This document shows positions 1-5,948 of a stretch of DNA of 21,176 nucleotides, piece after piece. The stretch lies in NCBI GenBank assembly GCA_041663425.1, contig JBAYMS010000026.1:1-21176 (forward strand), in the 5' to 3' direction. The position numbers were made by a program, and so were the translations under genes. This DNA is from FEN-1322 sp041663425. Lineage in GTDB: Bacteria; Omnitrophota; Gorgyraeia; 2-01-FULL-45-10. A model generated the notes under the pieces. It ran no database searches. It worked only from the letters and a program-made list of their open reading frames with translations, and was not told the origin of the DNA. Positions within the stretch are counted from its first letter, which is position 1. The number at the start of each line of letters is the position of its first letter.

Positions 1-348
1 ATTTTCATTTGATTTAAGGTTTGGGTAATTTTCCGCTAAAGCAAATAGCTGCCTCAAGGCGCCGGTAAGCGCATTTTCCTGGACCGCCTTATCCGCCACT
101 CCCTGAGCGGCCATGGCCTTTGCCCTGGCCTCTATTACCTGAGTAAGGGTGTTTTGCTCAAACTTCATAACGCCTTTTACCGTCTCAACCAGATTCGGTA
201 TAAGGTCATATCTTCTCTTTAACTGCACATCTATCTGTTTCCAGCCATTAAGGGTCTGATTCTTTAAACTTACCAGACCGTTGTAAGTGCCTATAACCCA
301 TAAACCTGTCGCAATTACTATTACCGCAACGATCATTAATGTTATCAT
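1..348 (-). CDS. lemA: LemA family protein (3' end cut off by window edge)
   Basis: The visible 116 residues begin with a hydrophobic N-terminal segment (about residues 1-18), followed by the LemA signature: YNGLVSLKNQ, then WKQIDVQLKRRYDLIPNLVE, then a helical stretch rich in Ala, Gln and Glu. LemA proteins are membrane-anchored four-helix-bundle proteins with the bulk of the chain outside the cytoplasmic membrane. Their role is not settled, though they often sit beside M48 or TPM-type proteins. The ATG at 348 is well supported by an AGGAGGT Shine-Dalgarno site at 355-361 with 6-nt spacing. The 3' part lies beyond position 1, so the full length and downstream partner cannot be seen. A secreted HExxH protein lies just upstream on the same strand, with a tRNA between them. 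Family identity is very likely; function is not known. Confidence 0.93.
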   Translation of the reverse strand, partial: MITLMIVAVIVIATGLWVIGTYNGLVSLKNQTLNGWKQIDVQLKRRYDLIPNLVETVKGVMKFEQNTLTQVIEARAKAMAAQGVADKAVQENALTGALRQLFALAENYPNLKSNEN

Positions 349-354
349 GTGAAT

Positions 355-361
355 ACCTCCT
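355..361 (-). promoter_or_regulatory. Shine-Dalgarno site of lemA
   Basis: AGGAGGT read on the minus strand, 6 nt before the ATG at 348. It fixes the lemA start. Confidence 0.85.
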
Positions 362-390
362 GGTTATTTAGCCTGGAAATGATTTGCGCT

Positions 391-468
391 TATTACCGTC
401 CTTCTGGAGGAAGCCCCTCGTCATCATAGTTAAATCATGTTCCTCGGGACAGTTTTGCTGCGGTAATA
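391..468 (-). other. Foldable leader element between tRNA-Ala and lemA
   Basis: Three nested complementary segments can form a long imperfect hairpin. The outer arm is 391-397 with 462-468 (TATTACC/GGTAATA), the middle arm 398-401 with 447-450 (GTCC/GGAC), and the inner arm 407-412 with 440-445 (GAGGAA/TTCCTC). An asymmetric loop of about 11 nt separates the outer and middle arms. The apical loop is 27 nt. The element ends about 30 nt before the lemA Shine-Dalgarno site, so it would lie in the 5' leader if lemA is transcribed from upstream. I do not recognise a known riboswitch class. It may be a cis-regulatory RNA, an operator, or chance pairing. Confidence 0.4.
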
Positions 469-470
469 CT

Positions 471-477
471 AAAAAAA
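471..477 (-). terminator. T-tract directly after tRNA-Ala
   Basis: Seven T residues on the minus strand follow immediately after the encoded CCA end. There is no separate hairpin; the tRNA acceptor/T-arm helices would have to act as the pausing structure. It could be a weak terminator or simply a processing site in a tRNA-lemA transcript. Confidence 0.35.
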
Positions 478-551
478 TGGTGGAGCTGACGAGAATCGAA
501 CTCGTGATTACACAATGCCATTGTGTCGTGATCCCTCTTCACTACAGCCCC
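478..551 (-). tRNA. tRNA-Ala (anticodon GGC), CCA encoded
   Basis: The cloverleaf folds completely. There is a 7-bp acceptor stem (GGGGCTG with CAGCTCC) that includes the G3-U70 wobble pair, the main alanine identity element. The D-stem is 4 bp (GTGA/TCAC) with a 7-nt loop. The anticodon stem is 5 bp (ACACA/TGTGT) with loop ATGGCAT, giving anticodon GGC after the invariant U33. The variable loop is 4 nt, and the T-arm is 5 bp with loop TTCGATT. Discriminator A is followed by a genomically encoded CCA (478-480). Length is 74 nt with CCA, slightly short because of the small D-loop and variable loop. It decodes GCC, and GCU by wobble. A promoter lies 12 nt upstream. Confidence 0.95.
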
Positions 552-569
552 AGAAAATTTTAGAAGGTT

Positions 570-598
570 ATTATAGCAACTTTCGCGCTATTCCGCAA
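570..598 (-). promoter_or_regulatory. Promoter of tRNA-Ala
   Basis: On the minus strand there is a perfect -10 box TATAAT at 570-575, preceded by TG as an extended -10, and a -35 TTGCGG at 593-598 (3 of 6) with a 17-nt spacer. The predicted start is near 563, about 12 nt before the mature tRNA 5' end. The -35 overlaps the last codons of the upstream protease-like gene, which ends at 588. Confidence 0.65.
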
Positions 599-1175
599 GA
601 TGCAAGTCAACATAAGAAGCCAAAAGCTCTCTTATCTTTTCGGGAGGTATTACGGCAAAATAATGGTCTATTATAGCATGCCCCATCTCATGCGCTACAA
701 CAGAATCTGATATATCCTCTTCGGAAGTATATATAGTATTATATTTATTAACATAAAAAGCTTTGAGATCCTCTGCGCTTGGTTTGGCAGAATTAAATAT
801 CTTCAGATACTCACCCTCGACCTCAGCCCTCGTCTTGAAAATCTTTATATTTACATGAATGTTTGCCGGCCTCATATCAAGGATAGCCTGGGCATGCCGG
901 AAAAGGGCATCCAGCTGATAACGCACTTTCTCTTCCGCCGGTGCAGCATCGCCGGGTATGTCGCTGTCGAAATAGGTGACGCGCCTTTTGAGGTTACGCT
1001 CTATAGTGCTGAGGTCGGTCCCGCGAAGACAAGAAACCGTCAGATATCCAGTCTCAAGAACTGTCCATTCAGGCTCAGCCTGGACCGGAACTGCCGACTC
1101 GTCAGATGCGAAGGCATTGAAAGGACAGGCTGAAATAACGGCTATAATAAATAAAGAGACAAGTGTTTTTACCAT
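588..1175 (-). CDS. Small secreted HExxH zinc-metalloprotease-like protein
   Basis: 195 residues. A hydrophobic signal sequence covers about 1-23. It contains a possible lipobox I-S-A-C ending at Cys17 and also a plausible signal peptidase I site (AFA before S24), so it is either a lipoprotein or a soluble periplasmic protein. The C-terminal half carries VVAHEMGHAI, with HEMGH at 162-166, the gluzincin zinc-binding helix. The third zinc ligand cannot be assigned; only about 29 residues follow, so a Glu or His in the terminal helix (IRELLASYVDLHLAE) is a candidate. The start ATG overlaps the end region of the HAMP gene (TAATATG) with no Shine-Dalgarno site, which points to translational coupling. 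The family is not recognised beyond the motif. Peptidase activity is inferred, and an inactive zincin fold is possible. Confidence 0.7.
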   Translation of the reverse strand: MVKTLVSLFIIAVISACPFNAFASDESAVPVQAEPEWTVLETGYLTVSCLRGTDLSTIERNLKRRVTYFDSDIPGDAAPAEEKVRYQLDALFRHAQAILDMRPANIHVNIKIFKTRAEVEGEYLKIFNSAKPSAEDLKAFYVNKYNTIYTSEEDISDSVVAHEMGHAIIDHYFAVIPPEKIRELLASYVDLHLAE

Positions 1176-1176
1176 A

Positions 1177-1728
1177 TTATGTTCTGAACTTATCCAGCCT
1201 TGCCTTTATCGATTTTATTTTTTCACTGGCCTGCGGCGGAATATTACCGCCAAGGGATGCCTCTAATTCAGAAACATCCTGCTTCAGTCCGCCTACTTCA
1301 TCCCGCAAGGTATGCGTCATAGCGGTAAGCCCATCGGCTATAGCCTGAACCTCATCTCCCGCCCTAAGGTTAAATTCTTTTCTGAGATTTCCGGAGGTAA
1401 CTTCAGAAACATCTTTTTCTATCCTGTAAAGAGGTCCCGCGATCTTATGTGAAGTAAAAAGAGTTATAAAAATTGTTGCCAAACCTATAACTATAATAAC
1501 CACTGCGCTGCTCAAAACCACGGCCGGAAGAATATAGTCGGCTGTACTTTTTATAACAAGCCTCAGTCCCTCAAAAGATGTTGTAACGGTAGACCTCGAC
1601 ATCATATATATGATCGCTCCGGATATGGCTGATCCCAATAGTACGAGCAAGCAGAATTTCATTATGAAACTACGCTGGAATTCTGCTTTTATGTAATAAT
1701 TACTTCTTCTGTTTTTATTATCTTCCAT
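1177..1728 (-). CDS. Two-helix membrane protein with HAMP domain, no output domain
   Basis: 183 residues. A cytoplasmic N-tail of about 20 residues is followed by TM1 at about 22-42, a very short extracytoplasmic loop of about 25 residues, and TM2 at about 67-92. The HAMP domain at about 91-143 has the usual HKIAGPLYRIEKDV start and the downstream DEV motif (DEVQAIADGL). A coiled-coil tail (about 138-181, heptad-like LRDEVGGLKQDVSELEASL) ends the protein. HAMP domains normally relay signals into kinases, cyclases or chemoreceptor hairpins, but none is present here and the sensor loop is too small for a Cache or 4HB domain. It has a good GGAGG Shine-Dalgarno site at 1734-1738. It sits between a SurA-N-like lipoprotein and a secreted HExxH protein, suggesting an envelope role. 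Partner and signal are unknown. Confidence 0.8.
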   Translation of the reverse strand: MEDNKNRRSNYYIKAEFQRSFIMKFCLLVLLGSAISGAIIYMMSRSTVTTSFEGLRLVIKSTADYILPAVVLSSAVVIIVIGLATIFITLFTSHKIAGPLYRIEKDVSEVTSGNLRKEFNLRAGDEVQAIADGLTAMTHTLRDEVGGLKQDVSELEASLGGNIPPQASEKIKSIKARLDKFRT

Positions 1729-1773
1729 CTAAAGCCTCCGATTTGCTTTTGTCTGCCTTTCGGCAAACTACCT

Positions 1774-2298
1774 CTACTTCTGCAGTGAGGGACTCCCTAT
1801 TTCTATTTTGTTAAGATTTTCTTTATATATCTTTATTTTTGCCGAATTACGTATATCTGATATCCATTTACTTATCTCCGTCTGGAGGATTTGCTGCCTG
1901 GTCTCAAACGGTATCTCAGGAGATATATTCCTGGAGAACTCGTCAACCTTCTGCTTCATCAGAAGCTTAAGCAGGGCCTGCTCCCAATAACGTTCAATTT
2001 CTTTCATGAACTTGCCGTCTTTATCAAAATTGGCTTTCTGCGCTTCCTGCAAAAGCACTTTTTTAGTTATAAGTTCATTTAATGCACCCTCTTTAGCCTT
2101 CTCGGTATTCGCTATATTGTATTTTTGCGGAGCTATAAGCCTCACTTCGTTCAAAAAATCACTTTCCGTAAGACTATAGTTGTTTATTTTGGCAACAACC
2201 TCATCTTTTTTACATTTACCAGCGCCGTCCGGATTAGCACAACAGCCTGAAACAAAAATGACTGCTGCTAATATTGTTAAAAAACCATTTTTTTTCAT
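1774..2298 (-). CDS. SurA-N-like lipoprotein (putative periplasmic chaperone, no PPIase domain)
   Basis: 174 residues from the ATG at 2298. That start has an AGGAGG Shine-Dalgarno site just upstream (about 2304-2309) and begins a classical lipoprotein signal (MKKNGFLTILAAVIFVSGC, lipobox V-S-G-C with Cys19). An in-frame extension to 2379 would run through the accA terminator and has no ribosome site, so I reject it. After the signal comes a segment typical of SurA/PrsA/PpiC N-terminal chaperone domains: VVAKINNYSLTESDFLNEVR, then ALNELITKKVLLQEAQKANF and a long charged helix (EIERYWEQALLKLLMKQKV). Family members usually continue into a parvulin peptidyl-prolyl isomerase domain. This one ends soon after the helical part, so it would be chaperone-only. 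It probably binds unfolded secreted proteins at a membrane. Function is inferred from domain resemblance. Confidence 0.72.
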   Translation of the reverse strand: MKKNGFLTILAAVIFVSGCCANPDGAGKCKKDEVVAKINNYSLTESDFLNEVRLIAPQKYNIANTEKAKEGALNELITKKVLLQEAQKANFDKDGKFMKEIERYWEQALLKLLMKQKVDEFSRNISPEIPFETRQQILQTEISKWISDIRNSAKIKIYKENLNKIEIGSPSLQK

Positions 2299-2316
2299 AA
2301 CCTTCCTCCTGTTGTC

Positions 2317-2352
2317 AAAAAATAAAGCCAGCATTTTTACATAATGCTGGCT
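2317..2352 (-). terminator. Rho-independent terminator after accA
   Basis: The 10-bp perfect stem 2326-2335/2343-2352 (AGCCAGCATT with AATGCTGGCT) has a 7-nt loop and is followed on the minus strand by TTATTTTTT (2317-2325). It lies 29 nt past the accA stop and ends the PAP2-transpeptidase-accA operon. Confidence 0.9.
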
Positions 2353-2380
2353 CTGTAGATCCGTTAATATTTTTTTCAAA

Positions 2381-3352
2381 TTAAGGCTCCTTAAAAACGC
2401 CTATCGCCCTTATCTTATTATACCTGTCATCTATAAGTTTATCTTTGTTTATACTTTTTAACGCTGCGATATCTTTTTTTATAATTTTTTTAATATTCTC
2501 AGCGACTTCTTTCGGATTCCTGTGCGCTCCACCAAGAGGCTCCCTAACAATACCATCTATTATGGCCATATCAAACAGATCCTTGGCTGTCAGCTTGAGC
2601 GCCGCAGCTGCATCAGGCGATTTCGAACGCTCTTTCCATAATATCGCAGCACAGCCCTCGGGAGAAATGACGGAATAATACGCATTTTCAAGTACATAAA
2701 TCTTATCGCCGATACCCACTCCCAGAGCGCCGCCCGACCCGCCTTCTCCTATCACGAATACTATTACCGGAGTCTTAAGGTCGGCCATCTCACGCAGGTT
2801 ATACGCTATCGCCTCGGCCTGTCCTCTTTCTTCGGCGCCTATACCAGGATATGCACCCGGAGTATCTATAAAAACCACTATCGGCAGATTAAATTTCTCG
2901 GCCATCTTCATCACCCTCATCGCCTTACGATAACCTTCCGGATGAGCGCTGCCAAAATTCCTCTCAAGATTCTCTTTGGTGTCTTTGCCCTTCTGATGGC
3001 CTATAACAACTATCTTATCACCGTTTATCGTAGCAAGACCGCATATCATAGCTTTATCGTCGGCAAAATGGCGGTCACCATGTATCTCAAAAAAGTCAGT
3101 CATTATCATTTCGATGTAATCGAGAGTATACGGCCGTTTGGGATGCCTGGCCAGCTGAACCCTCTGCCAGGGTGTCATGTTATCGTAAACATCCTTCTTT
3201 ATATGAGAAAGTTTTTCTTCGAGCCTTGAGATCTCACCGGATATATCTATATCCTTATGCGAAGTAAATCCCTTCAGCTCTTCGATCTTACGTTCCAGCT
3301 CCATTATCGGCCTTTCAAAATCCAGGCCTATCATATGATGATGTGTAGCCAT
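2381..3352 (-). CDS. accA: Acetyl-CoA carboxylase, carboxyltransferase subunit alpha
   Basis: 323 residues, the usual length for bacterial AccA. It transfers the carboxyl group from carboxybiotin to acetyl-CoA to make malonyl-CoA, the first committed step of fatty-acid synthesis, as an alpha2beta2 complex with AccD. Clear family blocks are the N-terminal helical region LDFERPIMELERKIEEL, ARHPKRPYTLDYI, FFEIHGDRHFADD, the crotonase-fold core FIDTPGAYPGIGAEERGQ, and GEGGSGGALGVGIGD, which helps form the oxyanion site. No accD, accB or accC is visible in the window, so the rest of the complex is encoded elsewhere. The ATG at 3352 has only a weak AGG-type ribosome site; an internal ATG six codons later has none. 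It is the last gene of the operon starting at 4731, 31 nt after the transpeptidase gene. Confidence 0.97.
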   Translation of the reverse strand: MATHHHMIGLDFERPIMELERKIEELKGFTSHKDIDISGEISRLEEKLSHIKKDVYDNMTPWQRVQLARHPKRPYTLDYIEMIMTDFFEIHGDRHFADDKAMICGLATINGDKIVVIGHQKGKDTKENLERNFGSAHPEGYRKAMRVMKMAEKFNLPIVVFIDTPGAYPGIGAEERGQAEAIAYNLREMADLKTPVIVFVIGEGGSGGALGVGIGDKIYVLENAYYSVISPEGCAAILWKERSKSPDAAAALKLTAKDLFDMAIIDGIVREPLGGAHRNPKEVAENIKKIIKKDIAALKSINKDKLIDDRYNKIRAIGVFKEP

Positions 3353-3383
3353 TTTTATACTTTCGTTTTTTATGCTGCCTTAA

Positions 3384-4262
3384 TTAATCTACTATAACTA
3401 CTTCGGTTCCTATAGGTACTATAGAATACAATTCCTCTACCTCAGCGTTTCTCATCCTGACGCAGCCTTCAGTAACGCTCTGGCCTATTGATTCAGGCTC
3501 TATGGTGCCGTGTATACCGTAACTTTTTTTGGATAGACCTATCCATCTGGAGCCGAGAACATTCTTAGGATCCTTGGAAGGTATCATACCTCCCGCCGAT
3601 GGATACCACGGAGGGTCGACGATCTTATTCGTAACCGTGAACGTCCCTACCGGAGTGCAGGAGTTCTTCCCTGTAGACACCCTGTATGTTTTAAATATAT
3701 CCTGATCAGCTTTAAGCGTAAGGATGTTCTGAGATTTGTCCACAACTATACTGAATTTCGACTTTGTTATCTTAAGTTTCTTGCCAACTCTGACATTTGC
3801 ATCTTTGAGATCGTTGGACCTAGAGATCAGCTCAGTGGTTGTATTGAATTTTTTGGCGATCTTGGTAAGATTGTCGCCTTTTTGAACCTCATAAAGGAAA
3901 GAGTCTGACGTCAGCGTTGAAGAAAAAAGTATCTTCACATTCAGATTATCAAGCGCTTCCTGAGTCTTAGACACATTGTTCGATCCCGGGAATTTCTCCA
4001 TAGCCTTCTGATAGTATTCTCTGGCTTTTAAAAGGTCCCCGCTCTTCTCGTAATCAGCGGCGGATGTCAGGTAGGCGGATTCAGAATCCCCGGTTTTCAC
4101 CTGAGGAACAGGAGCTTTCTTTTCTACGACAGAAACTTCTTCTTTGACAGTTTTAACAGCTTTCACAGAGTTGTCTGAATGCGTAACGATGGCGTAAACC
4201 AAAAATGCTGCAATTATCGACATTACAACTATCAGCGCAATAATAATAACGTTCTTATTCAC
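3384..4262 (-). CDS. LysM and YkuD domain L,D-transpeptidase with N-terminal membrane anchor
   Basis: 292 residues from GTG at 4262. A second in-frame GTG at 4268 sits only 1 nt from the AGAAGG ribosome site, whereas 4262 is 7 nt away, so 4262 is preferred. Order: membrane anchor (about 6-26), charged Lys/Val-rich linker, a single TPR-like helix pair (about 62-108, DYEKSGDLLKAREYYQKAME), a LysM domain (about 122-166, YEVQKGDNLTKIAKKFNTT), and a YkuD domain to the C-terminus. The catalytic motif is intact: His251 (YGIHGT) and Cys267 (TEGCVRMRN). Such enzymes make 3-3 peptidoglycan cross-links or attach proteins to peptidoglycan in the periplasm, and LysM binds the glycan. It lies 22 nt after the PAP2-family gene in one operon, a pairing that fits envelope building. 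The substrate is inferred from the family. Confidence 0.93.
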   Translation of the reverse strand: MNKNVIIIALIVVMSIIAAFLVYAIVTHSDNSVKAVKTVKEEVSVVEKKAPVPQVKTGDSESAYLTSAADYEKSGDLLKAREYYQKAMEKFPGSNNVSKTQEALDNLNVKILFSSTLTSDSFLYEVQKGDNLTKIAKKFNTTTELISRSNDLKDANVRVGKKLKITKSKFSIVVDKSQNILTLKADQDIFKTYRVSTGKNSCTPVGTFTVTNKIVDPPWYPSAGGMIPSKDPKNVLGSRWIGLSKKSYGIHGTIEPESIGQSVTEGCVRMRNAEVEELYSIVPIGTEVVIVD

Positions 4263-4284
4263 TTTCACACCTTCTTCAATTTAA

Positions 4285-4731
4285 TTATTTGTAAAATAAC
4301 AGAGATACTATAATTCCTAAAAAAGCCCCGGCAAAAACTTCGACGGGTGTATGCCCTATAAGTTCCTTCAATTGTTCTTCGTCCAGCTTTTTCTTCCAGT
4401 AAATATCGTCGAGCATCTTGTTGAGTATTTCGGCCTGTCTGCCTGTGGCAAGACGAACTCCCTGAGCGTCAAACATTACTATAAGGGTAAATGCGAGCGT
4501 TATGGCAAAGATAGCTGAGTCAAAACCATACGCCACTCCTATCGATGTCGCCAACGCGGACACTCCGGCAGTGTGAGAACTGGGCATGCCTCCCGATTCG
4601 GCAAACCAACGGAAATCGAACCGCTTCTCCCTGAGTACGCCAAGAGCAACCTTTATGCTCTGCGCTATAAACCAGGAGGCGGCTGATGTCCAGAATATGT
4701 AATTTTTACTGAATTCTACAAAATAGTTCAT
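4285..4731 (-). CDS. Divergent PAP2 family protein (DUF212/YuiD-type)
   Basis: 148 residues, the standard length for this family. It carries the conserved GGMPSSHTA motif (47-55) and the downstream DAQGVR motif (88-93), together with several hydrophobic helices (about 15-30, 55-68, 72-87 and 130-146). The SSHT motif resembles the phosphatase signature of PAP2 lipid phosphatases, hence the family name, but catalysis has not been generally established. It probably acts at the cytoplasmic membrane, possibly on a polyprenyl or phospholipid phosphate. It is the first gene of the operon leading to the L,D-transpeptidase and accA. The ATG at 4731 follows AAGG with a short spacer, and a strong promoter lies upstream. 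Confidence 0.9.
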   Translation of the reverse strand: MNYFVEFSKNYIFWTSAASWFIAQSIKVALGVLREKRFDFRWFAESGGMPSSHTAGVSALATSIGVAYGFDSAIFAITLAFTLIVMFDAQGVRLATGRQAEILNKMLDDIYWKKKLDEEQLKELIGHTPVEVFAGAFLGIIVSLLFYK

Positions 4732-4736
4732 ATACC

Positions 4737-4765
4737 TTGCTTATATATTTAGAGAATATTATAAT
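4737..4765 (+). promoter_or_regulatory. Promoter of the secreted protein gene (plus strand)
   Basis: -35 TTGCTT at 4737-4742, 17-nt spacer, perfect -10 TATAAT at 4760-4765. The predicted start is near 4772, giving a leader of about 46 nt before the ATG at 4818. Its -10 overlaps the -10 of the opposite promoter by 4 bp. Confidence 0.6.
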
Positions 4766-4786
4766 ATATAGGCATCTGGATTTCAA
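4758..4786 (-). promoter_or_regulatory. Promoter of the PAP2-transpeptidase-accA operon (minus strand)
   Basis: -35 TTGAAA at 4781-4786 (5 of 6 consensus), 17-nt spacer, perfect -10 TATAAT at 4758-4763. The predicted start is near 4751, about 20 nt before the ATG at 4731. Confidence 0.75.
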
Positions 4787-4817
4787 CGATAATATAAAGA
4801 TAAGGAAAGGGGCTAAT

Positions 4818-5366
4818 ATGGCAAAGAGGTTTTGTCTTTTTGCGGTTATTGCTTTTCTCGTTATCGGTCAATCGATAGCGATGGCTGAAGGCGGGGATTT
4901 ATGGCGCCTCGCTGAAAAAAAAGGTTCTATTAAAGTATATGTGGGAGAACCCAACAATGAATCCGGACAGGGCAAGATCGTCCGGACCGATTTCAAAAAA
5001 GCTATTGAATCCGCTTTCCTGAATAGAAAATCCGTAAAGTTTGAGCTGGCCAAAACAAAAGAAGAAAGCGATGTGCAGGTCTATTCTATAATCAAAAAAT
5101 TCATGTATATGGAGCGAGGCCCGATGAAATTCAGCCCCGGCATTGAAACTATGCTACTCGACGCTGCGGCAACCGCTACTATGAATTATGTCGAAATGGC
5201 TGTTGAATTTGCAGTAATAAGCACAAATACGGGCGAACTTCTATGGAAGGATACGCTAAATCCATACATCAAAGAAAAGATGACTCCGGAAGGCAGTGTA
5301 TCACTGATATCCAGCAGAATAGCTTCAAACTTTTTATGGAAGTGTTTCGGAAAACCTACAAAATAG
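4818..5366 (+). CDS. Secreted protein of unknown function, possibly CsgG/GNA1162-like
   Basis: 182 residues from ATG 4818, which has an AGGAAAGGGG ribosome site. An in-frame extension to 4737 would run through the promoter and is rejected. A signal peptide (MAKRFCLFAVIAFLVIGQSIAMA) has a good signal peptidase I site after AMA at about residue 23, so the mature protein is periplasmic or exported. The mature part alternates beta and alpha: a strand (SIKVYVGEP), a helix (FKKAIESAFLNRKSVKF), a strand (SDVQVYSIIKKF), an Ala-rich helix (MLLDAAATATMNYV) and a strand pair VEFAVISTNTGELLWKDT. The last motif recalls the late strand (v.d..tGe.lW) of CsgG-like, LpoB-like and GNA1162-like outer-membrane proteins. 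This resemblance is weak and I would not name it. It is single-gene, convergent with folE 6 nt downstream. Confidence 0.8.
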   Translation: MAKRFCLFAVIAFLVIGQSIAMAEGGDLWRLAEKKGSIKVYVGEPNNESGQGKIVRTDFKKAIESAFLNRKSVKFELAKTKEESDVQVYSIIKKFMYMERGPMKFSPGIETMLLDAAATATMNYVEMAVEFAVISTNTGELLWKDTLNPYIKEKMTPEGSVSLISSRIASNFLWKCFGKPTK

Positions 5367-5372
5367 ATCCTA

Positions 5373-5948
5373 TCAGCCTCTTATAAGAGCCATCGCCTCA
5401 GCGCGCGTCTTCTCGTTCTGACGGAAGACGCCCCTGACGGCGCTGGTGATAGTCATAACACCGGGCTTCTTCACTCCCCTCATAGACATACATAGATGTT
5501 CCGCTTCTATAACGACGAGCACACCTTTCGGCTCCAATTTTCTCATTATGGTATCGGCGATATCTGTGGTAAGCCGCTCCTGGACCTGAAGCCTTCTGGA
5601 GAATGTCTCAACAACGCGCGCAAGCTTGCTTAAGCCAGTCACCCTGTTATTGCTGGGTAAGTATGCTACGTGTGCCTTGCCTATAAAGGGCAAAAGATGA
5701 TGTTCGCACATTGAATAAAGAGGAATATCTTTAAGAAGGATTATCTCGTCATGATCTTTTTCAAAAACGACCTCAAGTTCTTTTTCCGGATCTTTCTTAG
5801 TGCCTCCGAGTATCTCTTCATACATTTCCGCTACACGGCGCGGTGTATCTACAATGTCGGCCCGTTTTACATCTTCACCTACCGCAGCTAAAATCTCCCT
5901 GACAGCCTTTTCTATTCTCTTCTTATCCATCGATACCCTCTTTCTCAT
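5373..5948 (-). CDS. folE: GTP cyclohydrolase I
   Basis: 191 residues. It converts GTP to 7,8-dihydroneopterin triphosphate, the first step of folate synthesis (and of queuosine synthesis). The type I signature is complete: SMCEHHLLPFIGKAHVAYLP with zinc ligands Cys81 and His84, RRLQVQERLT, and EAEHLCMSMRGVKKPG with zinc ligand Cys153 and neighbouring His151. The enzyme is a cytoplasmic homodecamer in characterised species. The ATG at 5948 directly abuts the mnmE stop (TAAATG), so translation is coupled. A second in-frame ATG at codon 7 has a better-placed AGAGGG and could be the main start. It is the last gene of the gpmA-purH-folC-mnmE-folE run. Confidence 0.97.
   Translation of the reverse strand: MRKRVSMDKKRIEKAVREILAAVGEDVKRADIVDTPRRVAEMYEEILGGTKKDPEKELEVVFEKDHDEIILLKDIPLYSMCEHHLLPFIGKAHVAYLPSNNRVTGLSKLARVVETFSRRLQVQERLTTDIADTIMRKLEPKGVLVVIEAEHLCMSMRGVKKPGVMTITSAVRGVFRQNEKTRAEAMALIRG

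Noticed and set aside
1754..1765. GNRA-type mini-hairpin (TGCC/GGCA with GAAA loop) between the lipoprotein and HAMP genes
   Set aside because: Only 4 bp and no T-tract on the minus strand; not a terminator and too short to claim as regulatory.
2313..2318. Perfect TTGACA on the minus strand
   Set aside because: It lies in the terminator T-tract just before the ribosome site; no -10 at 16-18 nt (that position is inside the coding start).
2299..2379. N-terminal extension of the SurA-like lipoprotein
   Set aside because: It would translate through the accA terminator hairpin; the internal ATG at 2298 has an AGGAGG site and begins a lipoprotein signal.
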